In this document: positions 1 through 7,290 of the stretch, piece by piece
How positions within the stretch are numbered: position 1 is the stretch's first letter
How the letters are laid out: each line of letters begins with the position of its first letter
DNA from: Acidobacteriaceae bacterium
GTDB lineage: Bacteria; Acidobacteriota; Terriglobia; Terriglobales; Acidobacteriaceae
Assembly: GCA_003162255.1 (NCBI GenBank)
Contig: PMMJ01000537.1
Location: 4,885-12,903 of the forward strand
Direction of reading: 5' to 3'
Length of the DNA: 8,019 bases
Translations under genes and position numbers: made by a program
The notes under the pieces: model-generated
The model's database searches: none
What the model saw: only the letters and a program-made list of their open reading frames with translations
Told to the model about the DNA's origin: nothing

Positions 1-1410
1 AGGCTGCGCTACGCCCCGACTGTCTTCAACAGTTTACCAGCAATGCCCTTCAAATTTGCTGACCTGTGGGGGCTTATGCTGTTTCAACAATTACTGCAAG
101 AACGTGAGTACATTTCCGACGTCACCGCCAGAACAGCGGCGAACGCCGCGCCGAAGGATAGATACGGAGCGTCACGCCGGAATGCGGTCAAGACCTCCTC
201 AGCACTCGTCTCAGATGCTCCACCACGCGGTCAGAGACCGTCCAGGTACGCTCCCTCTCTTACGCAGCGGCTGATTCAGATTTCTAGCCAGCATCGCAAA
301 CGCCACCAAGATTCACGGCAACACTCTCTAAGGACCGAAAACATTGCGTTGCGCGTCGAGCCCAAACCCGTTCATCTCGTCGAACCCGATATCGAATGCC
401 GATCTGCCGGCTCCATTACATCTGTCGAGTTCTTGCCGGGAGGATTCTCTGCGTGATGTCCGTTAGCACTTGCACTAGGGACGAATCCACCGAAGTGCAG
501 TTGCTCACCGCATCGACCGGCCAGCGTGGCCTCGCCGGGACTTGGGACTTCTGGTGGTTTGGTTTGCCCATTCCCATTCTGCAAGCCAGTTTCTGCAGCA
601 TCTCCCTTCACATTGGAATTCCGACATTCTTCCACCGCATTGTGGGCAGACCAAGTTAATGATTGACGAGAGGATGCTCGTGTTCGATTCGCCCGGCAGG
701 GCGTCAAAAGTTTTTCATAATCGCCCTCCTATCCAGAGATCCGACAAATGTGCGAGGGGCAGACGCGGGCCACAAACAACGGAAATACGCCGCGCGGGTC
801 TTCTACGCTCTCGGGCGCTCCGAACTGGTTGGCTGCGGAGTCCGTCTCGGCCACCAAATGCCTGCCGCCTCGCTGCAAGATGAGAGTGCACGCGCAATGC
901 CAATGCCGAGTGCGCGCGTATGTCGAGTGTCACAACTATTGCCCTGCGTTAGGCATGGATGCCCGGATGTGGGCGCAACTTGAGCGTTGAGCGGCGGCCC
1001 CCAGAAAGGAACGCCTTGCAAAGACATGTAACGAATTCGCCGCCAATCCAGATCTCCGATCCTCCTCCAGAGACCGCCGTGATTCTGCCTACTTGCAGAA
1101 TCGATGGTTCCGCGAAGACGACAGTGCCTTGGCCGATGCCGGATCCCAAACTTGTGTATCCCGTTGACCTCGGCATCAAGATCACGACTGCGGAGGGTTC
1201 GTTGAGCATCGAGTTCCCCCGAACGCGCATGGCTTGCTTGGTTTCGGCATAGGATCATGTTCCTCCTCGCGAACGTTCTCGCTCCCGCAGGCTCGAATCG
1301 TTACGCCGCTGGCAGATGCAGACATATCTCTGCGGCAAACGTATGGTTAATAACCGGCCTCTGGACATGGTTCGACGAACACGGTCGAGAGAAGCGGAGC
1401 TCGTTGGAGT
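1..1410. other. Gene-poor stretch; no defensible gene
   Basis: I see no gene here that I can support. All six frames are broken into reading frames of at most about 150 codons. The main ones are plus 1-456 (open from the window edge), minus 803-1258 and minus 949-1230. They are rich in Arg, Ser and Pro, carry no recognisable motif and have no Shine-Dalgarno site. One start (minus 707) is TTG. The plus frame open from position 1 could be the 3' end of a gene outside the window; its first 40 or so residues look more protein-like than the rest, but I do not recognise them. A T-loop-like string near 681-690 does not fold into a tRNA. The last part (1257-1410) is the 3' flank of the oxidoreductase gene and holds only small palindromes, no T-tract terminator. 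The stretch is probably intergenic or decayed coding DNA. Confidence 0.6.
1345..1380. repeat. Two 11-bp palindromes in the oxidoreductase 3' flank
   Basis: GGTTAATAACC (1345-1355) and GTTCGACGAAC (1370-1380) each have 5-bp arms around a central A, and their centres are 25 bp apart. They lie 30-65 bp beyond the oxidoreductase stop codon on the minus strand. Their sequences differ, and the arms are too close to form stable RNA hairpins with a normal loop, so they do not look like a terminator. They could be protein-binding sites or chance. Confidence 0.2.
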
Positions 1411-2655
1411 TTAGAACTGCGGCGCGATTGCCCTCGCTTCCTCCAGCGTGATGCGCTGTCTTTGGCGGTATGCCAAGTTGGCCATGTGCGACGCAATCGC
1501 CGAGCGATATCCAATATCGACAGAGGCATTCGGGGTCTTGCGCGTCCGTATGCATTCAATCCAATTCGACATGTGATCCTCGTCCTTCGTCTTACCGGTG
1601 GCCGGCGCCGCGTGCGGCCGATTCACCTTTTCCGGAGAGTAGCGGATAAACTCTCCCTCCTCGCCGTTCACCATGTCGGATTCCAACCACCCATGTTCGA
1701 TGGTGCCGTCACTGCCCAGAATGCGCTCGCCCAATCCATAGTGGCGGTTGCTGAAGGTGGACTGCCAGGTCGCGACCAGGTCATTTGGAAAATCGAACGT
1801 CACGGCGATCGTATCCGGAACCTCGCGGCCGTCCTTCTCGGAGAAAATCCCGCCCGACATGTGAGCCGACGCTGGGAGGGGCAGGTCGAGCGCCGTCATG
1901 ATCCATGCGATCTGGTGAACCAGATTCTCAGTGACGTTCCCGCCGGAGAACTCCCAGAACAAGCGCCAGTTGATCAGCCGGTAAGGATCGAATGGGCGAT
2001 CGGGACGACCGTTAAGGAACGCGTCCCAATTGACGTTCTGCGGAGTACAGTCCGCGGGAACGGGACGCACCCACTGCCCTTTTCCATGCGGCGTGTTCCG
2101 GCTCATCCACGATTCCACTTGGGTGACTTTCCCCAGCATCCCGTCCCGAATCCATCGCCTGGCATCGGCGAGCGCGCCGGAACTCTCAAATTGCAGGCCG
2201 GTCTGGACGACGCGGCCGGAATCCTTCACTGCCGCCAAACACTGCTCGGCCTCAGGGATCGACCAAGTCATAGTCTTCTCGACATAAAGATCCTTCCCAG
2301 CGGCCAGCGTATCCAGAAAATGCCGGGCATGGATGTGCAAAGGACTGGCCACGATGATGGCGTCGATGTCCTTTCTGTCGAGCAGCCGGCGGTGATCGTC
2401 AAAGGTATCGATTCCGGGCGCCAGCTTCTTCGCTTCGTCTCGCCGCCGGGTGTAGATATCGGCGATTGCCACCAACTGAACTCCGCGAACCGTCCCGGCC
2501 TCCTGCAGAAGTTCTTGTCCGCGATTTCCCACACCGATTGCGCCGACGCGGATGCGATCGTTTGCGCCCAGCACCTTGGCGGCCGGATAGGCTAGAAAGG
2601 CAGCCGTTCCCAAAGCCGCCTGCTGCAGAAAGTCGCGTCTCGTTTTCGCGGTCAT
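1411..2655 (-). CDS. Tat-exported Gfo/Idh/MocA family oxidoreductase
   Basis: A 414-residue NAD(P)-dependent dehydrogenase of the Gfo/Idh/MocA family, which typically oxidises or reduces sugars, cyclitols or glycosides. The N-terminus has a twin-arginine signal (TRRDFL, R6-R7) followed by an Ala-rich segment to about residue 31. The Rossmann fold follows, with the nucleotide loop GAIGVGNRG (38-46), an acidic residue after the second strand (IADIY, near 66) and the ASPLHIHA strand (103-110). The usual EKP motif reads EKT (126-128). The C-terminal substrate domain includes ENLVHQ with H247, a candidate catalytic histidine. The length suits secreted members. The ATG start is supported by AGGAAGG seven bases upstream and by the intact Tat motif. 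It lies 39 bp after the TIM-barrel gene, so the two are probably co-transcribed. Family membership is secure. A periplasmic location is inferred from the signal; such enzymes (for example glucose-fructose oxidoreductase) are exported folded with bound cofactor. The substrate is unknown. Confidence 0.93.
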   Translation of the reverse strand: MTAKTRRDFLQQAALGTAAFLAYPAAKVLGANDRIRVGAIGVGNRGQELLQEAGTVRGVQLVAIADIYTRRRDEAKKLAPGIDTFDDHRRLLDRKDIDAIIVASPLHIHARHFLDTLAAGKDLYVEKTMTWSIPEAEQCLAAVKDSGRVVQTGLQFESSGALADARRWIRDGMLGKVTQVESWMSRNTPHGKGQWVRPVPADCTPQNVNWDAFLNGRPDRPFDPYRLINWRLFWEFSGGNVTENLVHQIAWIMTALDLPLPASAHMSGGIFSEKDGREVPDTIAVTFDFPNDLVATWQSTFSNRHYGLGERILGSDGTIEHGWLESDMVNGEEGEFIRYSPEKVNRPHAAPATGKTKDEDHMSNWIECIRTRKTPNASVDIGYRSAIASHMANLAYRQRQRITLEEARAIAPQF

Positions 2656-2662
2656 AGTTCGC

Positions 2663-2669
2663 CCTTCCT
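2663..2669 (-). promoter_or_regulatory. Shine-Dalgarno site of the oxidoreductase gene
   Basis: On the minus strand AGGAAGG sits seven bases before the ATG at 2655, within the 39-bp gap between the two Tat-signal genes. It supports the chosen start and translation from a shared transcript. I see no promoter or terminator in the gap. Confidence 0.6.
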
Positions 2670-2694
2670 GGTTCGTCTTTGCTGGTTCAAATGG

Positions 2695-3732
2695 CTACAG
2701 AGCTTCTGCTTCCTGCAGGACCTTCTTCATCCCCGCCCAGCTCTCGCGGGATGACTTTTCTGGAGTGCCACCGCCATCCCAGTGCGTCTCCAGGCTTACG
2801 GCATAGCGATAGCCGTCGCGCTTGAGCGCTTTGAACTGTCCCACCCAATCGATGATTCCGCGGCCCATCGCTTCCCAGTCGTACTCCTTGCCGTGCTTGA
2901 CCGCGTCCTTGCAATGGCAGTGACCGATGCGCTCTTTGGGCAGCAAGTCGTATCCGTCGGGATAAGCCTTCTCGCCGGAAGCCGCTGCGTTGCCCGCATC
3001 CCAATTCAGCATCAAGTGCGGCGACTTCACCGCTTCCAGTACCTTCGCCGCTTCTGCGCCGGTCGATGTGTTGCACGCCCCTTCATTTTCCAGCAGCAGA
3101 ATGACGCCTTTCTTCCCGGCCTTTTCCGCTGCTTCCCGCAGCCGGTCATTGATGGCGGCACGATGCGGTCTTTGATCCTGAAGCCGCCAGAAATCGAAGC
3201 AGCGCACACGATCGGTCTCGAACACCTCTGCCGCATGGAGAGCGCGCTCCAGCACTTCGTCCTGCTGGCTGAACGTGAAGCCAGCTTTGAACTCGTCGTG
3301 TTGGCTGTATTTGGATTGTGGAGCACCCGGCCAATCCACCTTAAAGAGCGGACTGGCAATGTCGGTCACCCGCAATCCGTACTTTTGCAGAATTCGTCGC
3401 GCTTCCTCGAGTTCATTGGCATCGAGATTCAGTACATTCTTATTCCACAATTCACGCAGTTCCACCCATTCCATTCCGAATTCATTCGCGGCAACTTCAC
3501 AAGCGTGGCCAAAATCTTGTGCGATCTCGTCGCTGATGACGCCGACTCGGAAGGGCGAAGAGATGCGGTGTACCGGAACTTTGGACTCGCCGGTTTTCTG
3601 CTGATCGTCGCTTGACAAGCTCATCCCGGGATGGACTGCGGCCTCTGCCACTCGATCCCACCCGCGAAGAGCGCACCTGCTGGCAGCCGCGATTCCGATC
3701 CCGGCAATAAACCGACGACGCGAAATTGGCAT
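2695..3732 (-). CDS. Tat-exported xylose-isomerase-like TIM-barrel protein (sugar phosphate isomerase/epimerase family)
   Basis: A 345-residue protein of the AP-endonuclease-2/xylose-isomerase TIM-barrel superfamily. The N-terminus has a twin-arginine motif (SRRRFI, residues 4-9) and a short Ala/Gly/Ile hydrophobic stretch to about residue 18. A linker to about residue 60 precedes the barrel. Barrel strands are visible at RVGVISDEI (62-70), MEWVELREL (87-95), VTDIASPLF (122-130), VILLLENEG (210-218), MLNWDAGN (241-248), GHCHCKD (270-276) and AVSLETHW (311-318). Likely divalent-metal ligands, by family analogy, are E215, D245, H271 or H273, and E315. The ATG start has AGGGAG five bases upstream and retains the Tat motif. 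The gene leads a probable two-gene operon with the Gfo/Idh/MocA oxidoreductase, so it likely acts on the same sugar pathway, as isomerase, epimerase or a lyase on a 3-keto sugar. The fold is secure; the reaction and substrate are not. Confidence 0.9.
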   Translation of the reverse strand: MPISRRRFIAGIGIAAASRCALRGWDRVAEAAVHPGMSLSSDDQQKTGESKVPVHRISSPFRVGVISDEIAQDFGHACEVAANEFGMEWVELRELWNKNVLNLDANELEEARRILQKYGLRVTDIASPLFKVDWPGAPQSKYSQHDEFKAGFTFSQQDEVLERALHAAEVFETDRVRCFDFWRLQDQRPHRAAINDRLREAAEKAGKKGVILLLENEGACNTSTGAEAAKVLEAVKSPHLMLNWDAGNAAASGEKAYPDGYDLLPKERIGHCHCKDAVKHGKEYDWEAMGRGIIDWVGQFKALKRDGYRYAVSLETHWDGGGTPEKSSRESWAGMKKVLQEAEAL

Positions 3733-3737
3733 AGATT

Positions 3738-3743
3738 CTCCCT
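3738..3743 (-). promoter_or_regulatory. Shine-Dalgarno site of the TIM-barrel gene
   Basis: On the minus strand AGGGAG, within AAAGGGAG, lies five bases before the ATG at 3732. It fixes the start that includes the complete twin-arginine motif. Confidence 0.6.
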
Positions 3744-3756
3744 TTGCTGAAACCTT

Positions 3757-3784
3757 ATTACAGCCGCGCTGGCCGGCTTGACCA
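3757..3784 (-). promoter_or_regulatory. Candidate sigma-70-type promoter for the TIM-barrel/oxidoreductase pair
   Basis: Read on the minus strand, TGGTCA (3784-3779, four of six matches to the -35 consensus) and TGTAAT (3762-3757, five of six matches to the -10 consensus) are separated by 16 bp. Transcription would begin near 3750, leaving a short leader that contains the Shine-Dalgarno site. It lies between the end of the possible 59-residue ORF (3814) and the TIM-barrel ATG, as expected for an operon promoter. The call rests only on consensus matching. Confidence 0.35.
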
Positions 3785-3801
3785 GTCTGCTACGGCCGGC
3801 T
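3771..3801 (-). repeat. Direct repeat of AGCCGGCC around the candidate -35 box
   Basis: On the minus strand AGCCGGCC occurs at 3801-3794 and again at 3778-3771, 23 bp apart (about two helical turns). One copy is upstream of the candidate -35 box and the other abuts it within the spacer. Each contains the palindrome GCCGGC. The placement suits a regulator-binding site. Chance is possible in GC-rich DNA. Confidence 0.3.
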
Positions 3802-3813
3802 GCAAGTCAGATT

Positions 3814-3993
3814 TCACGCCGGCTCCTTCAGTCTGCCCACCATCTCCCAGATCAGCGAGACGACCTCGTCTGGGTTTCGTTCCGCAACACCTACCGTCAG
3901 ATGAGCATGAGCCGCGTATAGCGATCGACGAACAGAATAGCGTGCAAGTGCCGCGTCTGTCTTGACTACGGCTGTCAGCGCGTCAAAATCCAT
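3814..3993 (-). CDS. Possible 59-residue hypothetical protein
   Basis: An ATG-to-TGA frame of 59 residues starts inside the last codons of the YyaL-like gene, with an 11-bp overlap, and is shifted one frame from it. The translation has no low-complexity tract. Its second half looks helical and amphipathic (for example PDEVVSLIWEMVGRLKEPA at the C-terminus), which is better than the neighbouring shadow frames. There is no Shine-Dalgarno site, so it would need translational coupling to the upstream gene. I recognise no family. It is unlikely to be a frameshifted C-terminus of the YyaL-like protein, because that protein already ends with the family's usual tail. It could be a chance frame that fills the gap before the next promoter. 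Confidence 0.3.
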   Translation of the reverse strand: MDFDALTAVVKTDAALARYSVRRSLYAAHAHLTVGVAERNPDEVVSLIWEMVGRLKEPA

Positions 3994-6142
3994 TGCCCAA
4001 GGCACGCGCCAATTCCCGCGCATCGAAAATCGGCGGCTGGCACGCGAACCCAGAGCACACCACCGCAAACGATCGTCCCTCGCCCAGGGCCGGCAGATTC
4101 GGGATCGTCTCCGCCAAAGCTGGTGGCAGATTCTGCGCGACGGCCTTATCGACATCCAAACGCAGAACCGCCATACTCAAGGCCAGCGGCTGCACCGCAG
4201 TCCGATACAATTCCGCGGCCACTTCATCCTTCCCGACAATCACCACTTGTGTGTGCGGTTGGATGAAGCGGACTACAGCCAGTCCATAAGTCGCCGCAAA
4301 AATGCCGTGCTGTCCCGCGACCCCGGCATAGATCTCGAGAGTCTGTTCGGCGAGGTCGCGATACGACGCATCGTGATCCGATGCATCGCCCGCGTAACCA
4401 TATAAGCGCAGCAGCGCAATCGCCGCCGCCGAATTTCCCGCCGGAGTCGGCGAATCCTGAACCGGTTTTCGCCGCGTCCCAAGAATGCCAAGCGCCGTCT
4501 GCCCCTTCGCCGCCGTACTGGGTGTATCGAAGAATCCGCCCGCCGCCGGATCGAAGAACCCCGCCACCATCGCCTCCGCGATCGACCGTGCAAAACGGAA
4601 ATAGCTCATGTCCGCCGTGGCCTCGTAAGCGTCGAGACAGGCAATCACCGCGAAAGCATAGTCATCCAGCACGCCGGATATCTCACGCCGCTCCGCCTCC
4701 GGATCCGAGTAGGCAATCACATGCTTCATCCCGTGCTCCGCATTCCATCCCTCGGAAAGCAGACGGTCCAGCGAGCGCAAAGCAAACTGCCGCGCCGCTG
4801 CCAGATCCAGCACCCTGGCAACTTCCAGATAAGCCGAGACACACATCGCATTCCAACCCGCGTACACCGTCCTGTCGACATACGGTGTCGGACGCAGCAG
4901 CCGCGCTGCATACATCTTCTTCTTAGCCATGGCCAGCAGCGAGCCCGCCTGACCTTCCGGAATATTCAGCCGCCGCGCGATTTCCTCCACTGGAGTTTGG
5001 ATGTAGAGCACATTCTTCGCCGGATTGTGATGCATGTCCCCAACTTCCAAAATGTCGTAGTAGAGCGCCGCGACCGCGAACTCATCCGCGCTCAACGCTG
5101 CTTTCGTTTCCGCCAGCGTCCAGGTGAAATAATCGCCGTCATCGTCCATCGAATAGTCCGCATCCTGCGAAGCGTAAAAGCCGCCGCGAGCGCGGTCGCT
5201 GAGCCATTCATCCATCCAGCGGATAATGTCGCGCGCCACCCCGGCAAAAAACTCATCCCCGGTTGCCTGATAAGCGTGCACATAGTTTTTCAGTAACTCC
5301 GAGTTGTCGTAACACATCTTCTCGAAGTGCGGCACGATCCAGCGCTCATCCACCGAGTAACGATGGAAGCCACCCGCCAGTTGGTCATAGACGCCGCCGC
5401 GCGCCATCTTCTCCAGCGTCTGGACAAAAATCGTGCGCAGCTCTTCATCTCCCGTGCCAGAGTGGCGCGTGCGCACATACCGGTCCATCACCAGATCCAG
5501 CGCCGCCGGATGCGGAAACTTCGGCGCAGCGCCAAATCCGCCGTTGACGTCGTCGAACATCTTCCGCGCCGATTCCAGAATCGCGTCAACCACCGTCGCC
5601 GATACCTTCCCGCTCCCCGCCGAAGAAGACTCCGCCCGAGCGATCGCGCTCTCCACCATCTTTGCTTGCTCCAGCACCTCGCCATGCTTCTCGCGATAAG
5701 CCTGAGCAATCGAAAGCAGCACGCGCTTGAAACTGGGCCTCCCGTAACCGTCCGCCGGAGGAAAGTAAGTTCCCCCGTAGAACGGCTTGCCGTCGGGAGT
5801 AAGAAACGCCGTAAGCGGCCACCCACCCTGTCCTGTAAGCGCGGCCATCGCCGCCTGATACCGGCTGTCAATATCCGGACGCTCGTCGCGATCCACCTTT
5901 ACCGCGATGTAATGCTCGTTGACAATCGCCGCCACGTCCGGATCGTCATAAGACTCGCGATCCATCACATGACACCAATGACACCAGACCGCTCCAATAT
6001 CCAAGAGCATAGGTTTGTTGGCGGCACGAGCCGCGGCAAATGCTTCCTCCCCAAATTCACGCCACTGAATAGGCTGATGCATCGCCGAACGCAGATAGGC
6101 AGAAGAAGCGCGAGCCAGGGAGTTGTGGGAGCCGGTAGTCAT
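3983..6142 (-). CDS. Thioredoxin-domain protein of the YyaL/SPATA20 (DUF255) family
   Basis: A 719-residue member of the DUF255 family (bacterial YyaL, mammalian SPATA20/SSP411), whose molecular function is not settled. The N-terminal thioredoxin-like domain (about 1-165) carries the family hallmarks: a leading SAYLRSAMHQPIQW stretch, the redox motif C54-H-W-C57 inside VWCHWCHVM, VKVDRDERPDID (81-92) and GGWPLTAFLTPDGKPFYGG (106-124). The remainder matches the (alpha/alpha)6-barrel half, with GGFGAAPKFPHP (201-212), YDQLAGGFHRYSVDERW (252-268), VPHFEKMCYDN (270-280) and GGFYASQDADY (320-330). Length is typical of the family. No signal peptide is seen, so a cytosolic location is likely. The ATG leaves the conserved N-terminus intact but has no Shine-Dalgarno site. 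It lies 135 bp downstream of the M20 gene on the same strand. Its context gives no clear functional clue. Confidence 0.95.
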   Translation of the reverse strand: MTTGSHNSLARASSAYLRSAMHQPIQWREFGEEAFAAARAANKPMLLDIGAVWCHWCHVMDRESYDDPDVAAIVNEHYIAVKVDRDERPDIDSRYQAAMAALTGQGGWPLTAFLTPDGKPFYGGTYFPPADGYGRPSFKRVLLSIAQAYREKHGEVLEQAKMVESAIARAESSSAGSGKVSATVVDAILESARKMFDDVNGGFGAAPKFPHPAALDLVMDRYVRTRHSGTGDEELRTIFVQTLEKMARGGVYDQLAGGFHRYSVDERWIVPHFEKMCYDNSELLKNYVHAYQATGDEFFAGVARDIIRWMDEWLSDRARGGFYASQDADYSMDDDGDYFTWTLAETKAALSADEFAVAALYYDILEVGDMHHNPAKNVLYIQTPVEEIARRLNIPEGQAGSLLAMAKKKMYAARLLRPTPYVDRTVYAGWNAMCVSAYLEVARVLDLAAARQFALRSLDRLLSEGWNAEHGMKHVIAYSDPEAERREISGVLDDYAFAVIACLDAYEATADMSYFRFARSIAEAMVAGFFDPAAGGFFDTPSTAAKGQTALGILGTRRKPVQDSPTPAGNSAAAIALLRLYGYAGDASDHDASYRDLAEQTLEIYAGVAGQHGIFAATYGLAVVRFIQPHTQVVIVGKDEVAAELYRTAVQPLALSMAVLRLDVDKAVAQNLPPALAETIPNLPALGEGRSFAVVCSGFACQPPIFDARELARALGNGF

Positions 6143-6148
6143 CAGGAG

Positions 6149-6178
6149 AGTCTATCGCGAGAGCGGGAACTCTGCGAA
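6149..6178 (-). promoter_or_regulatory. Weak candidate promoter giving a leaderless YyaL-like mRNA
   Basis: On the minus strand TTCGCA (6178-6173) and TAGACT (6154-6149) each match the -35 and -10 consensus at four of six positions, with an 18-bp spacer. The -10 box ends six bases before the ATG at 6142, so transcription would start at or next to the start codon. That would fit the absence of a Shine-Dalgarno site. The match is weak and may be chance. Confidence 0.2.
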
Positions 6179-6262
6179 GGGAACGCACGTGCGCCAGCGT
6201 CTTGCGGCTTTGAGACTTGGGATTGCCAGCGGGAATCGTGCCGCTGATGGGGTATGAATCAC

Positions 6263-6278
6263 GCCGAAAGCCGAAAGC
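6263..6278. repeat. Tandem heptamer GCCGAAA x2 plus GC
   Basis: Two perfect copies of GCCGAAA (6263-6269, 6270-6276) plus the first two bases of a third sit in the gap between the YyaL-like gene and the M20 gene. They touch the M20 stop codon (6280-6278). The unit length of 7 bp matches the two heptamer tracts at the other end of the M20 gene, although the sequence differs. Confidence 0.6.
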
Positions 6279-7273
6279 TAGGAGCCGAGCTTCTTCGCCA
6301 TCGCACAATAAATCTCCACCGCCTCCGCGAGTTGCGCCTTCTCCACGTACTCGCCTTCGGTGTGCGCCACGTGAATCGAGCCGGGCCCCAACAACAGCGG
6401 CTCGCCCCAGTTTGTAAGCGATGGAATATCGGTGGTGAAGGCCGCGACCATCGTCGGCAGTCCATCCAGCGTGCGCAGCCGCAGGAACGGAGTCTCGCGA
6501 GTAAAGTTCACTTCGGCGAGTTCGCCGACGGTCTCCGTAATCTCACGGCGCAATTCATCCGCCGGGCCTACGAGCCGATAGAAAAGATCGGCCTTGGAAA
6601 AATCGGAAATCACGTTCGGAGCGCGTCCGCCCTGAATCGAGCCGACGTTCTTGGTGCAAGCGCCGACCTCGGGATCTTCGGGAAGCTTCATCGCGTGCAA
6701 ACGGTGCAACGCTTCCACAAGCTTGTCGATCGCCGACTCGCCCAGTTCGGGATACGCCGAGTGCGCCATCTTTCCGTGCGCCACCAGTTCCACGTGCAAC
6801 GCACCCTTACTCGCCAGCGCCAGCTTGTTTTCGGTGGGCTCGCCGTTAATCATGAAGCGCGCGCCGATCGGTTGCCGGTTGGCCACCTTCGCGCCGATCG
6901 AATCTCGTTCTTCGCCCACCAGAAACAACAGCCCGGCGAAAACGCCTGCCCCGCGCAGCTTCTCAGCTGCCAGAATCTGCGCCGCAATAACCCCCTTTGC
7001 GTCGCACGCGCCGCGCCCGTAAATGCGCCCTTCGTCTTCGGTCGATGCGATGAACGGCGGCACCGTATCCATGTGCGTGGAGAAAACAATCTCCGGACGA
7101 TCATCTCCCGGCCATGTAGCCAGCACATTAGCGCGCGCCCCCTCGACCGGCATCTCTTGAGCTTCGAACCCGCGTCGCCGCAGCTCGTCGCAAAGAAAAT
7201 CTCCCACCGCACTTTCATTAGGAGTGATGGATTCGATATCGATCAGATGGCGAGTAAGCGCAAACAGGTTCAT
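6278..7273 (-). CDS. M20 family metallopeptidase (ArgE/DapE-like amidohydrolase)
   Basis: A 331-residue dinuclear zinc amidohydrolase of peptidase family M20. Such enzymes cleave N-acyl amino acids or small peptides, as in arginine or lysine biosynthesis. The expected residues are present: FSTHMDTVP with H67 and D69 (metal ligand and its activating Asp), YGRGACDAKG with bridging D91, VGEERDS with catalytic E121 and metal ligand E122, NGEPT with E145, and AHTEGEYV with H304. The lid/dimerisation domain starts near KGALHVEL (156-163) and includes HGKMAHSAYP, with H171. It is at the short end for the family (commonly about 350-400 residues), but every catalytic segment is there. No signal peptide is seen. 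The ATG has no Shine-Dalgarno site. The GEPTENKLALASKGALHVEL-type region suggests an ArgE, DapE or LysK-like deacylase. No amino-acid biosynthesis gene lies nearby to decide which. Confidence 0.93.
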   Translation of the reverse strand: MNLFALTRHLIDIESITPNESAVGDFLCDELRRRGFEAQEMPVEGARANVLATWPGDDRPEIVFSTHMDTVPPFIASTEDEGRIYGRGACDAKGVIAAQILAAEKLRGAGVFAGLLFLVGEERDSIGAKVANRQPIGARFMINGEPTENKLALASKGALHVELVAHGKMAHSAYPELGESAIDKLVEALHRLHAMKLPEDPEVGACTKNVGSIQGGRAPNVISDFSKADLFYRLVGPADELRREITETVGELAEVNFTRETPFLRLRTLDGLPTMVAAFTTDIPSLTNWGEPLLLGPGSIHVAHTEGEYVEKAQLAEAVEIYCAMAKKLGS

Positions 7274-7290
7274 GCAGGAAAAGAGTAACA

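Noticed and set aside
676..695. T-loop-like GTTCGATTC that might mark a tRNA
   Set aside because: Only part of the T-stem pairs, and no acceptor or anticodon arm can be found upstream.
372..707. Minus-strand frame of 111 codons
   Set aside because: It starts with TTG, has no Shine-Dalgarno site and no motif, and overlaps other open frames of similar quality.
949..1230. Minus-strand frame of 93 codons with a Gly-rich, strand-like centre
   Set aside because: It faintly recalls repeat-type beta domains, but no family fits, no Shine-Dalgarno site precedes it, and overlapping frames on both strands are equally open.
1305..1336. Hairpin candidate downstream of the oxidoreductase stop (GCCGC with GCGGC, or GCAGA with TCTGC)
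   Set aside because: The two stems compete, are only 5 bp each, and no T-run follows on the minus strand, so an intrinsic terminator is not supported.
1462..2595. Plus-strand frame of 377 codons opposite the oxidoreductase gene
   Set aside because: It is antisense to a gene with clear family motifs, is rich in Arg, His and Pro, and shows no motif of its own. Long antisense frames are expected in GC-rich genes.
2782..3615. Plus-strand frame of 277 codons opposite the TIM-barrel gene
   Set aside because: The opposite strand carries the Tat signal, barrel strands and Shine-Dalgarno site; this frame has none.
5327..6247. Plus-strand frame of 306 codons opposite the start of the YyaL-like gene
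   Set aside because: It is very Arg-rich, has no motif, and lies antisense to the conserved CHWC thioredoxin domain.
6254..7288. Plus-strand frame of 344 codons covering the whole M20 gene on the opposite strand
   Set aside because: The minus-strand frame has every M20 catalytic residue. The plus frame is Arg/His-rich and unrecognisable, so it is a shadow.
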